Below, one piece after another: positions 1 to 8,410 of a stretch of 64,000 nt of DNA. The stretch lies in the NCBI GenBank assembly GCA_040766745.1, contig JAXGPX010000002.1:310001-374000 (forward strand), read 5' to 3'. Numbering within the stretch: the first letter of the stretch is position 1; each line of letters starts with the position of its first letter. Below the pieces are notes generated by a model. It saw only the letters and a program-made list of their open reading frames with translations, had not been told where the DNA came from and did not search any database. Both the position numbers and the translations under genes were made by a program. This DNA comes from JAXGPX01 sp040766745. Lineage in GTDB: Bacteria > Bacillota > Sulfobacillia > Fermentithermobacillales > Fermentithermobacillaceae.

Positions 1-895
1 ACTTGCCCACAATGGCTATTTTGCATTTCTTCTTTGGATGGGCAATCTTGTGTGCAATAGCTTGCCATTCTCGAAGGTCAGGCTCCTTGGGCGCAAGTTT
101 CAACCGCCTCTCGACTATCTTCCCAAGGCCCTCATTCTCCAGCATAACAGGAACCTCATAAATACTCTCAGAATCAAGGTTTTGGATTACTGCACCTGAG
201 TCCACGTTACAGAAGAGGGCAATCTTGTCCTTCATATCATCGGAGATAGGCAGGCTGGACCTGCAAACAATTACATCAGGCTGGATTCCAATGGACCTGA
301 GTTCTGCCACGCTGTGTTGGGTAGGCTTGGTCTTGAGTTCCCCGCTCATTGGAAGGTGGGGAATCAAAGTGACGTGAATGTAAACTGTGTTCTGGCTGCC
401 TACATCGGTCTTGAACTGCCTTATAGCCTCAAGAAATGGAAGGCTTTCTATGTCCCCTACAGTGCCCCCAACCTCAACTATTACAATGTCTGCACCTGAT
501 TCATCTGCAACTTTGTTAATTCGTTCCTTTATTTCATTTGTTACATGGGGAATAACCTGAACAGTGCTTCCTAGGAACTCGCCTTTTCTTTCTTTGGCAA
601 TTACAGCACCGTAAACCTGTCCTGTAGTAATGTTGTTAGCCGCAGTAAGGGGCCTGTCTATGAAACGCTCATAATGGCCTAAGTCCAGGTCGGTCTCGGC
701 TCCATCATCGGTTATGAACACCTCTCCGTGTTGTAGTGGGCTCATAGTACCCGCATCTACGTTAACGTAGGGATCCATCTTCATTATGGTAACCGATAGG
801 CCCCTGGCCTGTAGCAAAGTCCCAAGAGAGGCTGCTGTGATCCCTTTTCCAAGGCCGGAAACAACACCTCCGGTAACAAAAACATATTTAGGCAT
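1..895 (-). CDS. pyrG: CTP synthase, N-terminal part (cut by window edge)
   Basis: CTP synthase makes CTP from UTP, ATP and glutamine-derived ammonia in the last step of pyrimidine nucleotide synthesis. The visible protein begins MPKYVFVTGGVVSGLGKGI, the nearly invariant start of the synthetase (amidoligase) domain with its P-loop-like glycine-rich segment. About 298 residues are present; the glutaminase domain (family length about 530-540) lies beyond position 1. The ATG at 895 has a good ribosome binding site (GGAGGG, 7 bases upstream). It lies downstream of rpoE on the same strand, the usual Bacillota order, but about 300 bases separate the two, so it probably has its own promoter. Confidence 0.96.
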   Translation of the reverse strand, partial: MPKYVFVTGGVVSGLGKGITAASLGTLLQARGLSVTIMKMDPYVNVDAGTMSPLQHGEVFITDDGAETDLDLGHYERFIDRPLTAANNITTGQVYGAVIAKERKGEFLGSTVQVIPHVTNEIKERINKVADESGADIVIVEVGGTVGDIESLPFLEAIRQFKTDVGSQNTVYIHVTLIPHLPMSGELKTKPTQHSVAELRSIGIQPDVIVCRSSLPISDDMKDKIALFCNVDSGAVIQNLDSESIYEVPVMLENEGLGKIVERRLKLAPKEPDLREWQAIAHKIAHPKKKCKIAIVGK

Positions 896-1178
896 AGAGA
901 AACCCTCCAGCATATCAAAATCGAAGATTCATGATTTAGTATCCGGCCTCAAATCTCCCGGATATTAGGTTCAATCACAAAATTGAGCCGGAATCAAGCC
1001 AGATAAAATCAGGCTCCAATTCCATCCTTCAGAATAACTCAAGGAATTCGTGGAGTCTAGCTGAGTGGCTGCTACTTTTGCGTACCGGTTTGTCCCATAT
1101 CAGTCCTTGTGCATCTCAAAGCCTGTATACCCGGTGCGCAAGCCAATTGAAACATCGGCGTTAGCATAGCCTACCGCT
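896..1178. other. Intergenic stretch between rpoE and pyrG, no gene seen
   Basis: About 280 bases with no convincing open reading frame on either strand and no tRNA or known riboswitch fold that I can recognise. It must contain the pyrG leader and probably its promoter. In some Bacillota pyrG is controlled by a C-tract leader attenuator; I did not see a run of initiating C residues or a clear terminator hairpin before the pyrG start, so I do not call one. Confidence 0.4.
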
Positions 1179-1214
1179 AAAGAAGAAGGAGCCCTTAGCT
1201 CTCTTCGGGCTCCT
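1179..1214 (-). terminator. Intrinsic terminator at the end of rpoE
   Basis: On the minus strand AGGAGCCC (1214-1207) pairs with GGGCTCCT (1194-1187) across a 12-base loop, followed by TCTTCTTT. The rpoE stop codon lies in the hairpin. It probably ends transcription of rpoE, and of any message reading in from the kam operon, before pyrG. Confidence 0.7.
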
Positions 1215-1647
1215 CTGGTTCTTCTATGGAATCGTCGTCTTCTATTAAGTCCTCTGCATCATCTGGTTCTTCTTCGTAAGTGTCTTCCGATTCTATGGTA
1301 ACAAGTTCTTTTCGCAATCTCTCCCCTGGCTTGGGCCTGTCACCCGAAGATACCTCCAGGACCTTGTAAGCAGGAGGCTTGACAGTCCACTCCCTGAGGC
1401 CGCACAGGCCTGCGCCACGGCTCATAAACCTGCTGTCCAGGCTTATCTCCGTATGAATCTTGGCCTTTGTTTTGGCGGCGTCCTGGCCAGGCCGTATACC
1501 TTTCAACTCAAGGACTTGTTCTACCAATTCTTTATACTTGATGGGCTCACGGCGATCCTTCAGGATATGGTACGCAATCTCTGTCACCGAAAGATCAGGC
1601 CGGAGGTTTTGATGTTGGACTGCTCCCTGCACCCACCGCACCCCCAA
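1195..1647 (-). CDS. rpoE: RNA polymerase delta subunit
   Basis: A 150-residue protein with a HARE-HTH domain at about residues 18-90 (LSVTEIAYHILKDRREPIKY) and a strongly acidic tail rich in Glu and Asp at residues 120-150, the hallmark of the delta subunit. Delta binds core RNA polymerase in Gram-positive bacteria, displaces it from nucleic acids and tunes promoter sensitivity to the initiating nucleotide. The start is uncertain: the TTG at 1647 has no clear ribosome binding site, and in-frame GTG codons follow within 15 bases. It lies 63 bases after kamE with no terminator visible between, so kam transcripts may read into it. Confidence 0.9.
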   Translation of the reverse strand: MGVRWVQGAVQHQNLRPDLSVTEIAYHILKDRREPIKYKELVEQVLELKGIRPGQDAAKTKAKIHTEISLDSRFMSRGAGLCGLREWTVKPPAYKVLEVSSGDRPKPGERLRKELVTIESEDTYEEEPDDAEDLIEDDDSIEEPEEPEES

Positions 1648-1710
1648 CCGCTTAGTTTGTTGGCTTAATGTTCTCAGTAATTCTACTCATGTAAGAAGCC
1701 AAGTTCAACG

Positions 1711-2463
1711 TTAACACAAAGATTTTCTCCTGAGTACCTCTTGTGTCAGGTACGACGCTACATCCTGCGGCTTAGTGCCAGACCCGAAACCAGCGTCGTA
1801 ACCCAGCTCAAGTGCAAGGCCATGGGTAATTCTCGGCCCACCCGCCACCAAGACTACCTTATCCCTTAATCCTTCTGCTTCAAGGAGTTCGACAAGGTTC
1901 GTCAGATTGGCAAGGTGCACGTTCCTTTGGGTTACCACCTGTGAAACCAGGATAGCGTCTGCCCGGAGTTCTCTGGCTCTTGCCACAAGAACCTCATTTG
2001 GCACCTGACTACCCATATTAACCACTCTGAAGGCAGAATATGCTTCCAGGCCGTGGTTTCCTGAAAATCCTTTGTAATTGAGTATTGCATCAAGGCCTAC
2101 AGTATGAGCATCCTGGCCTGTCGCCGCTCCCGCAACGATTATTGGGCGCCCTAACCTCTCTTTAACCATTTTGTTTATGGAAGTAGGATCAAGCTGATCC
2201 CACATGGGCCTTGCTACTTTTAGTTTCGATAATTCTACAGGGCGCATTAGTTTCCCGTAGCCCACAAAAAAAGTGCAATTTTCACCCAGGGGAGCCGATT
2301 CCACTACCTGGGGCTCCTGAAGGGCCATAAGCCTCATGGCCTGCCTAGCAGCCTCGTCCCCCAAAGGCCCTGCAGCCACAGGCAGCGTAAAACTCACCTG
2401 CACAATTCCGTCGCTTTTGTGATCTCCATATGGAAGAACTAAGTCATACCTGGAATCTGCCAA
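1711..2463 (-). CDS. kamE: Lysine 5,6-aminomutase beta subunit
   Basis: The B12- and PLP-binding subunit of the adenosylcobalamin-dependent mutase that turns L-beta-lysine into 3,5-diaminohexanoate in lysine fermentation. The cobalamin motif DxHxxG is present (D118, H120, G123; DAHTVG). A lysine at 131 in NYKGF sits 11 residues after that histidine, the same spacing as between the cobalt-ligating His and PLP-binding Lys of the Clostridium enzyme. At 250 residues it is near family length (about 260). Translation starts at TTG 2463 behind GGGAGG. It is the last kam gene of the operon, 69 bases after kamD. The size rules out the larger ornithine 4,5-aminomutase OraE. Confidence 0.95.
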   Translation of the reverse strand: MADSRYDLVLPYGDHKSDGIVQVSFTLPVAAGPLGDEAARQAMRLMALQEPQVVESAPLGENCTFFVGYGKLMRPVELSKLKVARPMWDQLDPTSINKMVKERLGRPIIVAGAATGQDAHTVGLDAILNYKGFSGNHGLEAYSAFRVVNMGSQVPNEVLVARARELRADAILVSQVVTQRNVHLANLTNLVELLEAEGLRDKVVLVAGGPRITHGLALELGYDAGFGSGTKPQDVASYLTQEVLRRKSLC

Positions 2464-2532
2464 TTATATACCTCCCTCACCGCCGCCTCACCCGGCGCCC
2501 AAATCCACCGGTGCACCAGGCACCTCAAACCG

Positions 2533-4086
2533 CTAGAACAACTCAGCCTTCAGCACTTCTTCCACCGGATTGAAATACCAGGGGCTCCTCTTGAAAACTC
2601 CTTCTCTGCCCTTCCCACCGCTCCTATAGCGCTTAACCCCTGCAAAAGTACCCTCTCCAATTGCTGCAAACAGCCCTTTTTCATCCACATGCTCAAGAAG
2701 CCGGCAAGTATCATCCAGAATAGCCCCGGCACGCCGTTCCACAAGGCCGTCCTTTGCAATCTCTAGGTTGGCCCCTAAATTCTTTGCAGCGCTCCTCATA
2801 TACCGGGCCGACGAAATTGAAAGGTACCTGTCGTGAAGAAGGGGCGTGTGTATTGCCTCTGTAAGCATGCCAACAAGGTGAATGGTCTGGCCTGTCAGTA
2901 CTGAGACCAGGTTAAAGTTGCTGTCCAAGACATGGGCGAAAAAAACATCGCCCTTCTTATGCACTGTAGGAGGCATGTACTTGACCGGGCAATCAGGGAA
3001 AATCTGGCGTACCATGAGTGCCATAGCCAGTTCATAGGAAAGGCTGTCCTCAATAAAAGGATCAATCTCAAAGGCATGGCCAAGCCCGATAAGTTCATCT
3101 TTAAGCCCGGCCTTACGGGCAAAATGGTAGTTCATGAATTCAGAAGCAAGCACCGATGGCCCTGCATCAAAAGCGTCAACAGTGGTAAGGTAATTGTCCT
3201 CGCCTGTATTTATGATAATTCCGGCGTATGCATTTATCATCCTAGAGAAGTTCTGGTCAACAAGAGTGCGTTCCATGTTTATGTCGCGAAACAGTATGCC
3301 GTACATTGCATCGTTGAGCATCATGTCCAGCCTTTCAGTGGCTCCCATATACGCAATCTCAGGCATGCAAAGGCCGGAACAGTAATTGACCAGCCGCACG
3401 TACCGGCCAAGTTTCTGGGATTCTTCATCAAGAGCCTTCCGCATAACCTGGAAGTTTGCCTGGGTCGCATATGTACCCCCAAACCCCTCAGTTGTAATCC
3501 CGTACGGTACATAGTCCAGAAGGCTTTGGCCGGTGGAGCGTATCACTGCTATCACATCTGCCCCCTGTGATGCTGCCATCCGGGCCTGAACAACATCTTC
3601 TTGAATATTCCCTGTAGCGCATATTACATAAAGCCAGGGTCTTTCTTTTACGGGCAGAGCCTCCAAGAAATCCTCTCGTTCATTGCGCCTTTTTCTCACA
3701 TTAGCCAGGGATTCAGCACAAATCTCCTCTGCCCTTTTTACTGCAGCTTCCCTGCCCTGCCACGGAAGGGACGTAATATCAAGTTTCCCGCCGGATACCA
3801 GTTCGCATATTTCCTGGGGGGATTGGCCTAACTCAAGGCATGCATTTGCAAGATGAATTGCTATGCCGTCACTAATCTTGCCTTTTTCAACCAGGTGCTT
3901 TACCAAAACGTTTGGAAGGGGCACTCCTTCCGAGTCCACCCCGTCTATACCAAAAAACCTTGCCACAGTTCTTTCAATTGCCACTGTGCTATACGACGAA
4001 AGCTCCTTGGTAACCCTTGAAGTAATATTCTCTGAAAGCTCGTGGCACCTGTCTATTGCTTTCATATCTAAGTTGAGTTTTAACAT
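2533..4086 (-). CDS. kamD: Lysine 5,6-aminomutase alpha subunit
   Basis: The 517-residue catalytic-barrel subunit, matching the usual KamD length of about 516. It pairs with KamE to form the adenosylcobalamin/PLP mutase acting on beta-lysine (and D-lysine). Recognisable family blocks include the segment around residues 150-190 (LYVICATGNIQEDVVQ) and INTGEDNYLTTVDAFDAGPS near residues 300-320. The ATG at 4086 overlaps the end of the MutS-like gene by 7 bases and is preceded by GAGGTG inside it, so the two are translationally coupled. A long opposite-strand reading frame over this gene is a shadow. Confidence 0.95.
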   Translation of the reverse strand: MLKLNLDMKAIDRCHELSENITSRVTKELSSYSTVAIERTVARFFGIDGVDSEGVPLPNVLVKHLVEKGKISDGIAIHLANACLELGQSPQEICELVSGGKLDITSLPWQGREAAVKRAEEICAESLANVRKRRNEREDFLEALPVKERPWLYVICATGNIQEDVVQARMAASQGADVIAVIRSTGQSLLDYVPYGITTEGFGGTYATQANFQVMRKALDEESQKLGRYVRLVNYCSGLCMPEIAYMGATERLDMMLNDAMYGILFRDINMERTLVDQNFSRMINAYAGIIINTGEDNYLTTVDAFDAGPSVLASEFMNYHFARKAGLKDELIGLGHAFEIDPFIEDSLSYELAMALMVRQIFPDCPVKYMPPTVHKKGDVFFAHVLDSNFNLVSVLTGQTIHLVGMLTEAIHTPLLHDRYLSISSARYMRSAAKNLGANLEIAKDGLVERRAGAILDDTCRLLEHVDEKGLFAAIGEGTFAGVKRYRSGGKGREGVFKRSPWYFNPVEEVLKAELF

Positions 4087-5687
4087 TTGGCTTTCACCTC
4101 AAGATCACATTCATCTGAATCATAGAAAGCCTGCGCCTTCTCTACGATCTCTTTATTGAGCCCCAGGACTTTGGCTACCAAAATGGCATCCTGGGGAGTA
4201 GGGGTATCGGGCCCTACTTTTTGAAGCGTGTAGTCCATATGCCGGTAGAGCCAATCAATTCCGTCGGTTCCGTTTGCCCATGTAGGCCCAACATGGCCCA
4301 GATCGCTCAGCTCAGATACAAGGCCCCTTACCTGCCAATGGGGGACACCTAGCATATCTGCAAGCCCGTGATAATGTGTGGTAGCAATCACAGTCGAACC
4401 TGATTCACGGCTTTCCAGGTAATGGGCCAAAAGGGCTGAGTAAAGGGCAAGCCCCTGAGACGGATTTGTACCTCTGCCCACTTCGTCCAGGAGCACCAGG
4501 CCTCTTTCGTCTATCCTGGAAAGAGGTTCTTTGAGGCTCACAATCTCGGTGGCGAAACTCGATAAGCCAGGCACCTCTTCTTCCTGGGACTGAAAATGTA
4601 TGAAGTCATACAGTGAAAATTTCATGGACTTGCACGGAACCATTAGTCCCCATTGGGCCATTGCCACACACAAGCCCACAGTAGCCAGGGCCACTGTTTT
4701 GCCGCCCATGTTAGGCCCGGTTATAACCGAAACAGATGAGTCGATATCTATGCTTACAGGCTGGTAACATCCACCGCGGGATTCTACTTCGCCTCTGATA
4801 ACTGGATGTACAGCACCATCCAATACCAACGGCGCTTGCAGCGCGGCGCTTGAATCTAGGTTCGGAACTCTATTTCCGCTATTTCCGCTTCCTGTCTTGA
4901 TAATCTCAGGCCTTATGGCTCCCATAGATCTTGCAAGTTCAGCCTTGCAGATCAGGAAATCCAGTTCCCCAATGGCACCTGCGGCGTTTTCAATATCCGA
5001 AAGGTGCTTTCTCACTTTCAGGGAAAGATCCAGAAGCACATCCTCTTCAAGGGCACGCTCTTTCTGCCTGAGCCTGTTTATTTCCCGCTCAATCCTTACA
5101 GCATCCCGAGTAGCTTTTAGCCGGAAATGGACATGGGTGAGTGTTTCACGTGTCTCTCCAAGTTCAGGCATGAGCCTGGCTTTTTCTACAAGGTCATAGC
5201 TTGTCTTACGTATAGCGATTTCTTCTTTTAAGCCCGGTTTTCGCCCCAAGAGCCGTTCAACTTCTGTGGCTTCCTTGGCCATTTCCTGACGCCACATTCT
5301 CTCTTTCTGCTTGCGTTCTCCCCTGGTTTTTGCAAGATGCACTGAGTAAGCATCGCTCACGTAAAAGGTGGGCTGTCCCTGGGAGCCCGGAAGAAGGTGC
5401 TTTTCCAGTTCTCGCAACACAGGAGGGACTGCCTCCTCAGGCCATCTTAAAATCCCTGTAGATTCCATAGCTTGCCGCAACCTGTTAACAGAAAAGCAGA
5501 GGTGGGCAACGATAAACATTTCCGCCGGCGGAAGTGGCCTTTGGTCCCTAAGAAGGCCTATGGCATAGAAAGGATCTTTGGATGAATCAAGGACACCTGT
5601 GATTTCAACCAGTGAGTCCGGATGATCATCCCAAAGCTTCAAAACCGCTTCAAGGCAATCCAGCCCGTACTCAAGATCATGCTCCAT
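4080..5687 (-). CDS. MutS-like ATPase of the lysine aminomutase cluster
   Basis: A protein with a MutS domain V ATPase at its C-terminal half: Walker A GPNMGGKT (residues 324-331 from the first ATG) and Walker B with the switch LLDEVGRGTNP near residues 396-406. It lacks the mismatch-recognition domains of MutS1. Genes of this type sit between kamA and kamD in known lysine fermentation clusters (sometimes named kamC) and are thought to help keep the B12 enzyme active; that role is inferred. The first ATG (5687) has no ribosome binding site. The same frame stays open upstream to 5858 and reads EIWAGVSPRSAPGRRA and on, with no ATG, GTG or TTG. The real start is probably a rare codon such as ATT at 5777 (30 residues longer). 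Confidence 0.85.
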   Translation of the reverse strand: MEHDLEYGLDCLEAVLKLWDDHPDSLVEITGVLDSSKDPFYAIGLLRDQRPLPPAEMFIVAHLCFSVNRLRQAMESTGILRWPEEAVPPVLRELEKHLLPGSQGQPTFYVSDAYSVHLAKTRGERKQKERMWRQEMAKEATEVERLLGRKPGLKEEIAIRKTSYDLVEKARLMPELGETRETLTHVHFRLKATRDAVRIEREINRLRQKERALEEDVLLDLSLKVRKHLSDIENAAGAIGELDFLICKAELARSMGAIRPEIIKTGSGNSGNRVPNLDSSAALQAPLVLDGAVHPVIRGEVESRGGCYQPVSIDIDSSVSVITGPNMGGKTVALATVGLCVAMAQWGLMVPCKSMKFSLYDFIHFQSQEEEVPGLSSFATEIVSLKEPLSRIDERGLVLLDEVGRGTNPSQGLALYSALLAHYLESRESGSTVIATTHYHGLADMLGVPHWQVRGLVSELSDLGHVGPTWANGTDGIDWLYRHMDYTLQKVGPDTPTPQDAILVAKVLGLNKEIVEKAQAFYDSDECDLEVKAKC

Positions 5688-5842
5688 ACCGGGTACGAAT
5701 GGCCCTGTTCTGGCTTTTGCCCTGCGGCCCGGTGCTGAACGGGGAGATACGCCTGCCCATATTTCTGTAAATCCAATGTTATCTCTGGTACTCCCCTGTG
5801 TGAAAAAACCCCTCGATTGCCTTGTCTTTGCTTCTTCTCTTA

Positions 5843-6976
5843 CTACCCCATAGCCATCTCAGCCACCCCCTTGACACTTTTCTCTCCTGATACCACGTCA
5901 AAAACAGGCAATGGATATCCTAGACTGCTGAGTGCGGAACTGATTGACGAAACCATGTGCGCCGGATCGTGGGAAATCCCCATATAAGACATTGGGTTTG
6001 CAGTTACAGCAAGAAGGTTCATACCCTCGGTTACGTACAAATTGATCCCAGGATCCCTATCTGCAAAGATGCTTACTGCATCCCTGGCAACTACCGAAAA
6101 CTCAGCATCTTCAACCCATGACCTAACCTTCCTTAAAAATACCTGGTTGACTGCGCCTGGAATAGTTACAGCGATTGCTTGTTCAGCCTCTTCAAGAATG
6201 GCATCTTCATTTCCGAGGGCAGTATGGTAACGTGTTGGCCGCAAAACCAGCCGGTTCGAACTAGCCGGGTGGTTTGAACTACCTGAGTAATGAACCGTAT
6301 TGTGGCAAGCAGAATCTACAAAGCACACTACACCCTTATCCATCGCTTTTCTGGTAAGGTCCCTTAGCAGCCGGTTTTCAGGCTCTTGCCTTGAAAGAAG
6401 CCAAACCAGGAAACCAATCTCTTCTGCCAGAGAATTAAGGTTGCCCTGTGCAGCAGCCCCTGTTGCCAAAATGGCAGCGTCGGTTACCTGTGGGCTGGCT
6501 GCGGCCCTTCTGTCTAAAGCTCCGTCAACCAGGACAATATCTGCCCCGAAGGCAAGTAATTTCTTTACCAGCGATGAAAGTTCCCTTGCGCTCCTGGGCC
6601 CTACAAGTTCAATGGGGATGGAATCAACTACCCTGCCTAGAACCAGGCGGCCAAATATACCTGTCCGCTCCAAAACATCTGTTATCTCAAGGCACGTTCC
6701 AGACTCTCTGAGCACCCCTTCGGCAGTGGCAATCCAGGTTCCCGGCGGCGGAATTACACTGGGTTTAGGTTCTCCTGTAAAGGAATCAACTGTTTCGCCA
6801 TCCCGGCCTGACGATACCAGGCCTACGGTCAGCCCTCTTGAAGATAATTCTGATACAAGATAGTTCATGGTAACTGTTTTGCCAACATTCTTGGCAGTCC
6901 CTACAACTGCCAAAGACCTGGCACCGCTTTCAATTACCACATCTGCAAGTTCCTTTGCTATCAGAATCACCTCCAA
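5843..6976 (-). CDS. P-loop protein of the lysine aminomutase cluster
   Basis: A 377-residue protein with a Walker A motif near its N-terminus (VVGTAKNVGKT, residues 24-34), of the SIMIBI type seen in MobB or dethiobiotin synthetase. It occupies the slot between kamA and the MutS-like gene that is called kamB in other lysine fermenters. Together the two ATPases are candidates for a chaperone or reactivation system for the cobalamin mutase; this is inference from position. The first in-frame TTG (6976) lies directly against its own apparent ribosome binding site (GGAGGTGAT). The start at a workable distance would be CTG 6964 or ATA 6961, so initiation looks non-standard. Confidence 0.8.
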   Translation of the reverse strand: MEVILIAKELADVVIESGARSLAVVGTAKNVGKTVTMNYLVSELSSRGLTVGLVSSGRDGETVDSFTGEPKPSVIPPPGTWIATAEGVLRESGTCLEITDVLERTGIFGRLVLGRVVDSIPIELVGPRSARELSSLVKKLLAFGADIVLVDGALDRRAAASPQVTDAAILATGAAAQGNLNSLAEEIGFLVWLLSRQEPENRLLRDLTRKAMDKGVVCFVDSACHNTVHYSGSSNHPASSNRLVLRPTRYHTALGNEDAILEEAEQAIAVTIPGAVNQVFLRKVRSWVEDAEFSVVARDAVSIFADRDPGINLYVTEGMNLLAVTANPMSYMGISHDPAHMVSSISSALSSLGYPLPVFDVVSGEKSVKGVAEMAMG

Positions 6977-7047
6977 TAGATTGGCCGAGGGAGATTTCCC
7001 GGAAATGTCCGGTATCTAAACCGGGGCAATCTTATTTCTGAAATCAC

Positions 7048-8376
7048 TTACTCCTTATTCAAAACGCACCCACCGGAATTTCCGCAATTGGAATTCTCCG
7101 GATTCTCATGTCCATACTCTTTCCGCCTCTCAAGCCTCTGGGTATCCTGGGGCACCAAACTGACCTTCCTTCCGCCGAGAAGCCCCGCAACGCCTGTGGC
7201 GCCGGCATGGTGTCCGCCGCAAAGGTTACACTTTCCGTCTGGACCGCGGTTCTCACTATGATCGTATTCAGGCTCATGGTAAGCGGAGATGACGCCTTCG
7301 TAGTTTCGCACTACTACTGTGTGTTCGCCCATAGACAGAATGTAATTGGGGTTGAGAGGGATTTTCCCACCACCGCCCGGAGCGTCTACAACATACGTGG
7401 GAACAGCAAGGCCTGTGGTATGCCCTCTGAGGTATTCCATGATTTCCAGTCCTTCTGCCACAGTGGTCCTGAAATGCTCAAGCCCCCAGGTAAGGTCACA
7501 CTGGTAGATGTAATAAGGTTTCACCCTTATTCTCAGGAGCCCTTGGACCAAATCTTTCATGACATGGGGACAGTTGTTGACCCCTCTTAACAGCACACTC
7601 TGATTGCCAAGGGGAATTCCTGCATTGGCCAGGATTGCGCAAGCCCGTTCAGTTTCCGGAGTTATCTCTTTGGGATGGTTAAAATGGGTATTGAGATATA
7701 CCGGATGGTATTTGGCCAGCATATCAGCAAGTTCCTGGGTTATCCTCTGTGGCATGACCACAGGTGCCCGTGAACCAATCCTAATTATCTCAACATGGGG
7801 AATCTGGCGGACCCTGCTCACCACGTACTCTATTTTACCATCTGATAGGGTTAGGGGGTCACCGCCTGAAATGAGCACGTCACGGATTTCCTTGTGCTCC
7901 TTGATATACTTAAGCCCCATCTCAATCCGCTCAGTAGGTGCCACCCGGTCTGTTACCCCGACAACTCTCCGCCTTGTACAGTGCCGGCAGTACATAGAAC
8001 ATTGCTCAGTAACAAGAAACAGCACCCTGTCCGGATACCGGTGGGTTAGGCCCGGAACCGGAGAGTCTTCATCTTCGGCCAGGGGGTCAAAGGCTTCCCA
8101 GGGAAGCTGCCTAGCCTCAGGCCCTCTTGGGACCGCCTGAAGGCGGATTGGGCATTTTTCATCGTGAGGGTCTATCAGGCTGGCATAGTAAGGGGTAATG
8201 GCCATTCTGACCCTTGAAAGAGCCACGTTCACGCCTTCGATGGCTTCAGGGCTCAAGTCCATTACCTTTGAAAGAGTCTCAACATCTTCAATGCGATTCT
8301 TCCACTGCCAATGCCAATCGTTCCACTGCTCTTCTGTAACATCTTTGAAAAAGGGTATCTCTTTCCAATGGCGCAA
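7048..8376 (-). CDS. kamA: L-lysine 2,3-aminomutase
   Basis: Radical SAM, PLP-dependent enzyme that converts L-lysine to L-beta-lysine, the first committed step of lysine fermentation. With the TTG start at 8376, chosen for its AAGGAGG site, it is 442 residues. The iron-sulfur cysteines are C126, C130 and C133 (CSMYCRHC), the PLP lysine is K339 in PGGGGKIP, and acidic residues D295 and D332 match the two aspartates that hold the substrate amino group in the Clostridium subterminale enzyme. Zinc-site cysteines C270, C384 and C387 are visible. A longer reading from 8421 would overlap kdd and lacks a ribosome site. Confidence 0.97.
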   Translation of the reverse strand: MRHWKEIPFFKDVTEEQWNDWHWQWKNRIEDVETLSKVMDLSPEAIEGVNVALSRVRMAITPYYASLIDPHDEKCPIRLQAVPRGPEARQLPWEAFDPLAEDEDSPVPGLTHRYPDRVLFLVTEQCSMYCRHCTRRRVVGVTDRVAPTERIEMGLKYIKEHKEIRDVLISGGDPLTLSDGKIEYVVSRVRQIPHVEIIRIGSRAPVVMPQRITQELADMLAKYHPVYLNTHFNHPKEITPETERACAILANAGIPLGNQSVLLRGVNNCPHVMKDLVQGLLRIRVKPYYIYQCDLTWGLEHFRTTVAEGLEIMEYLRGHTTGLAVPTYVVDAPGGGGKIPLNPNYILSMGEHTVVVRNYEGVISAYHEPEYDHSENRGPDGKCNLCGGHHAGATGVAGLLGGRKVSLVPQDTQRLERRKEYGHENPENSNCGNSGGCVLNKE

Positions 8377-8410
8377 TTTGCCATAACCTCCTTGAGAATT
8401 GTGGATCCGG

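Noticed and set aside
2932..3570. A 212-residue plus-strand frame over kamD
   Set aside because: It is antisense to a clear conserved gene, has no ribosome site and no recognisable domain.
1711..4086. Reading the two mutase genes as ornithine 4,5-aminomutase (OraS/OraE)
   Set aside because: Subunit sizes (517 and 250 residues) and the kamA/kdd neighbours fit lysine 5,6-aminomutase; OraE is about 730 and OraS about 120 residues.
5142..5157. TGTTTCACGTG inside the MutS-like gene, similar to the left part of parS
   Set aside because: The right half is TCTC instead of AAACA, so the palindrome is broken; it lies within coding sequence and is unlikely to load ParB.
6300..6863. A 187-residue plus-strand frame over the P-loop gene
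   Set aside because: Shadow of a conserved minus-strand gene; composition is not protein-like.
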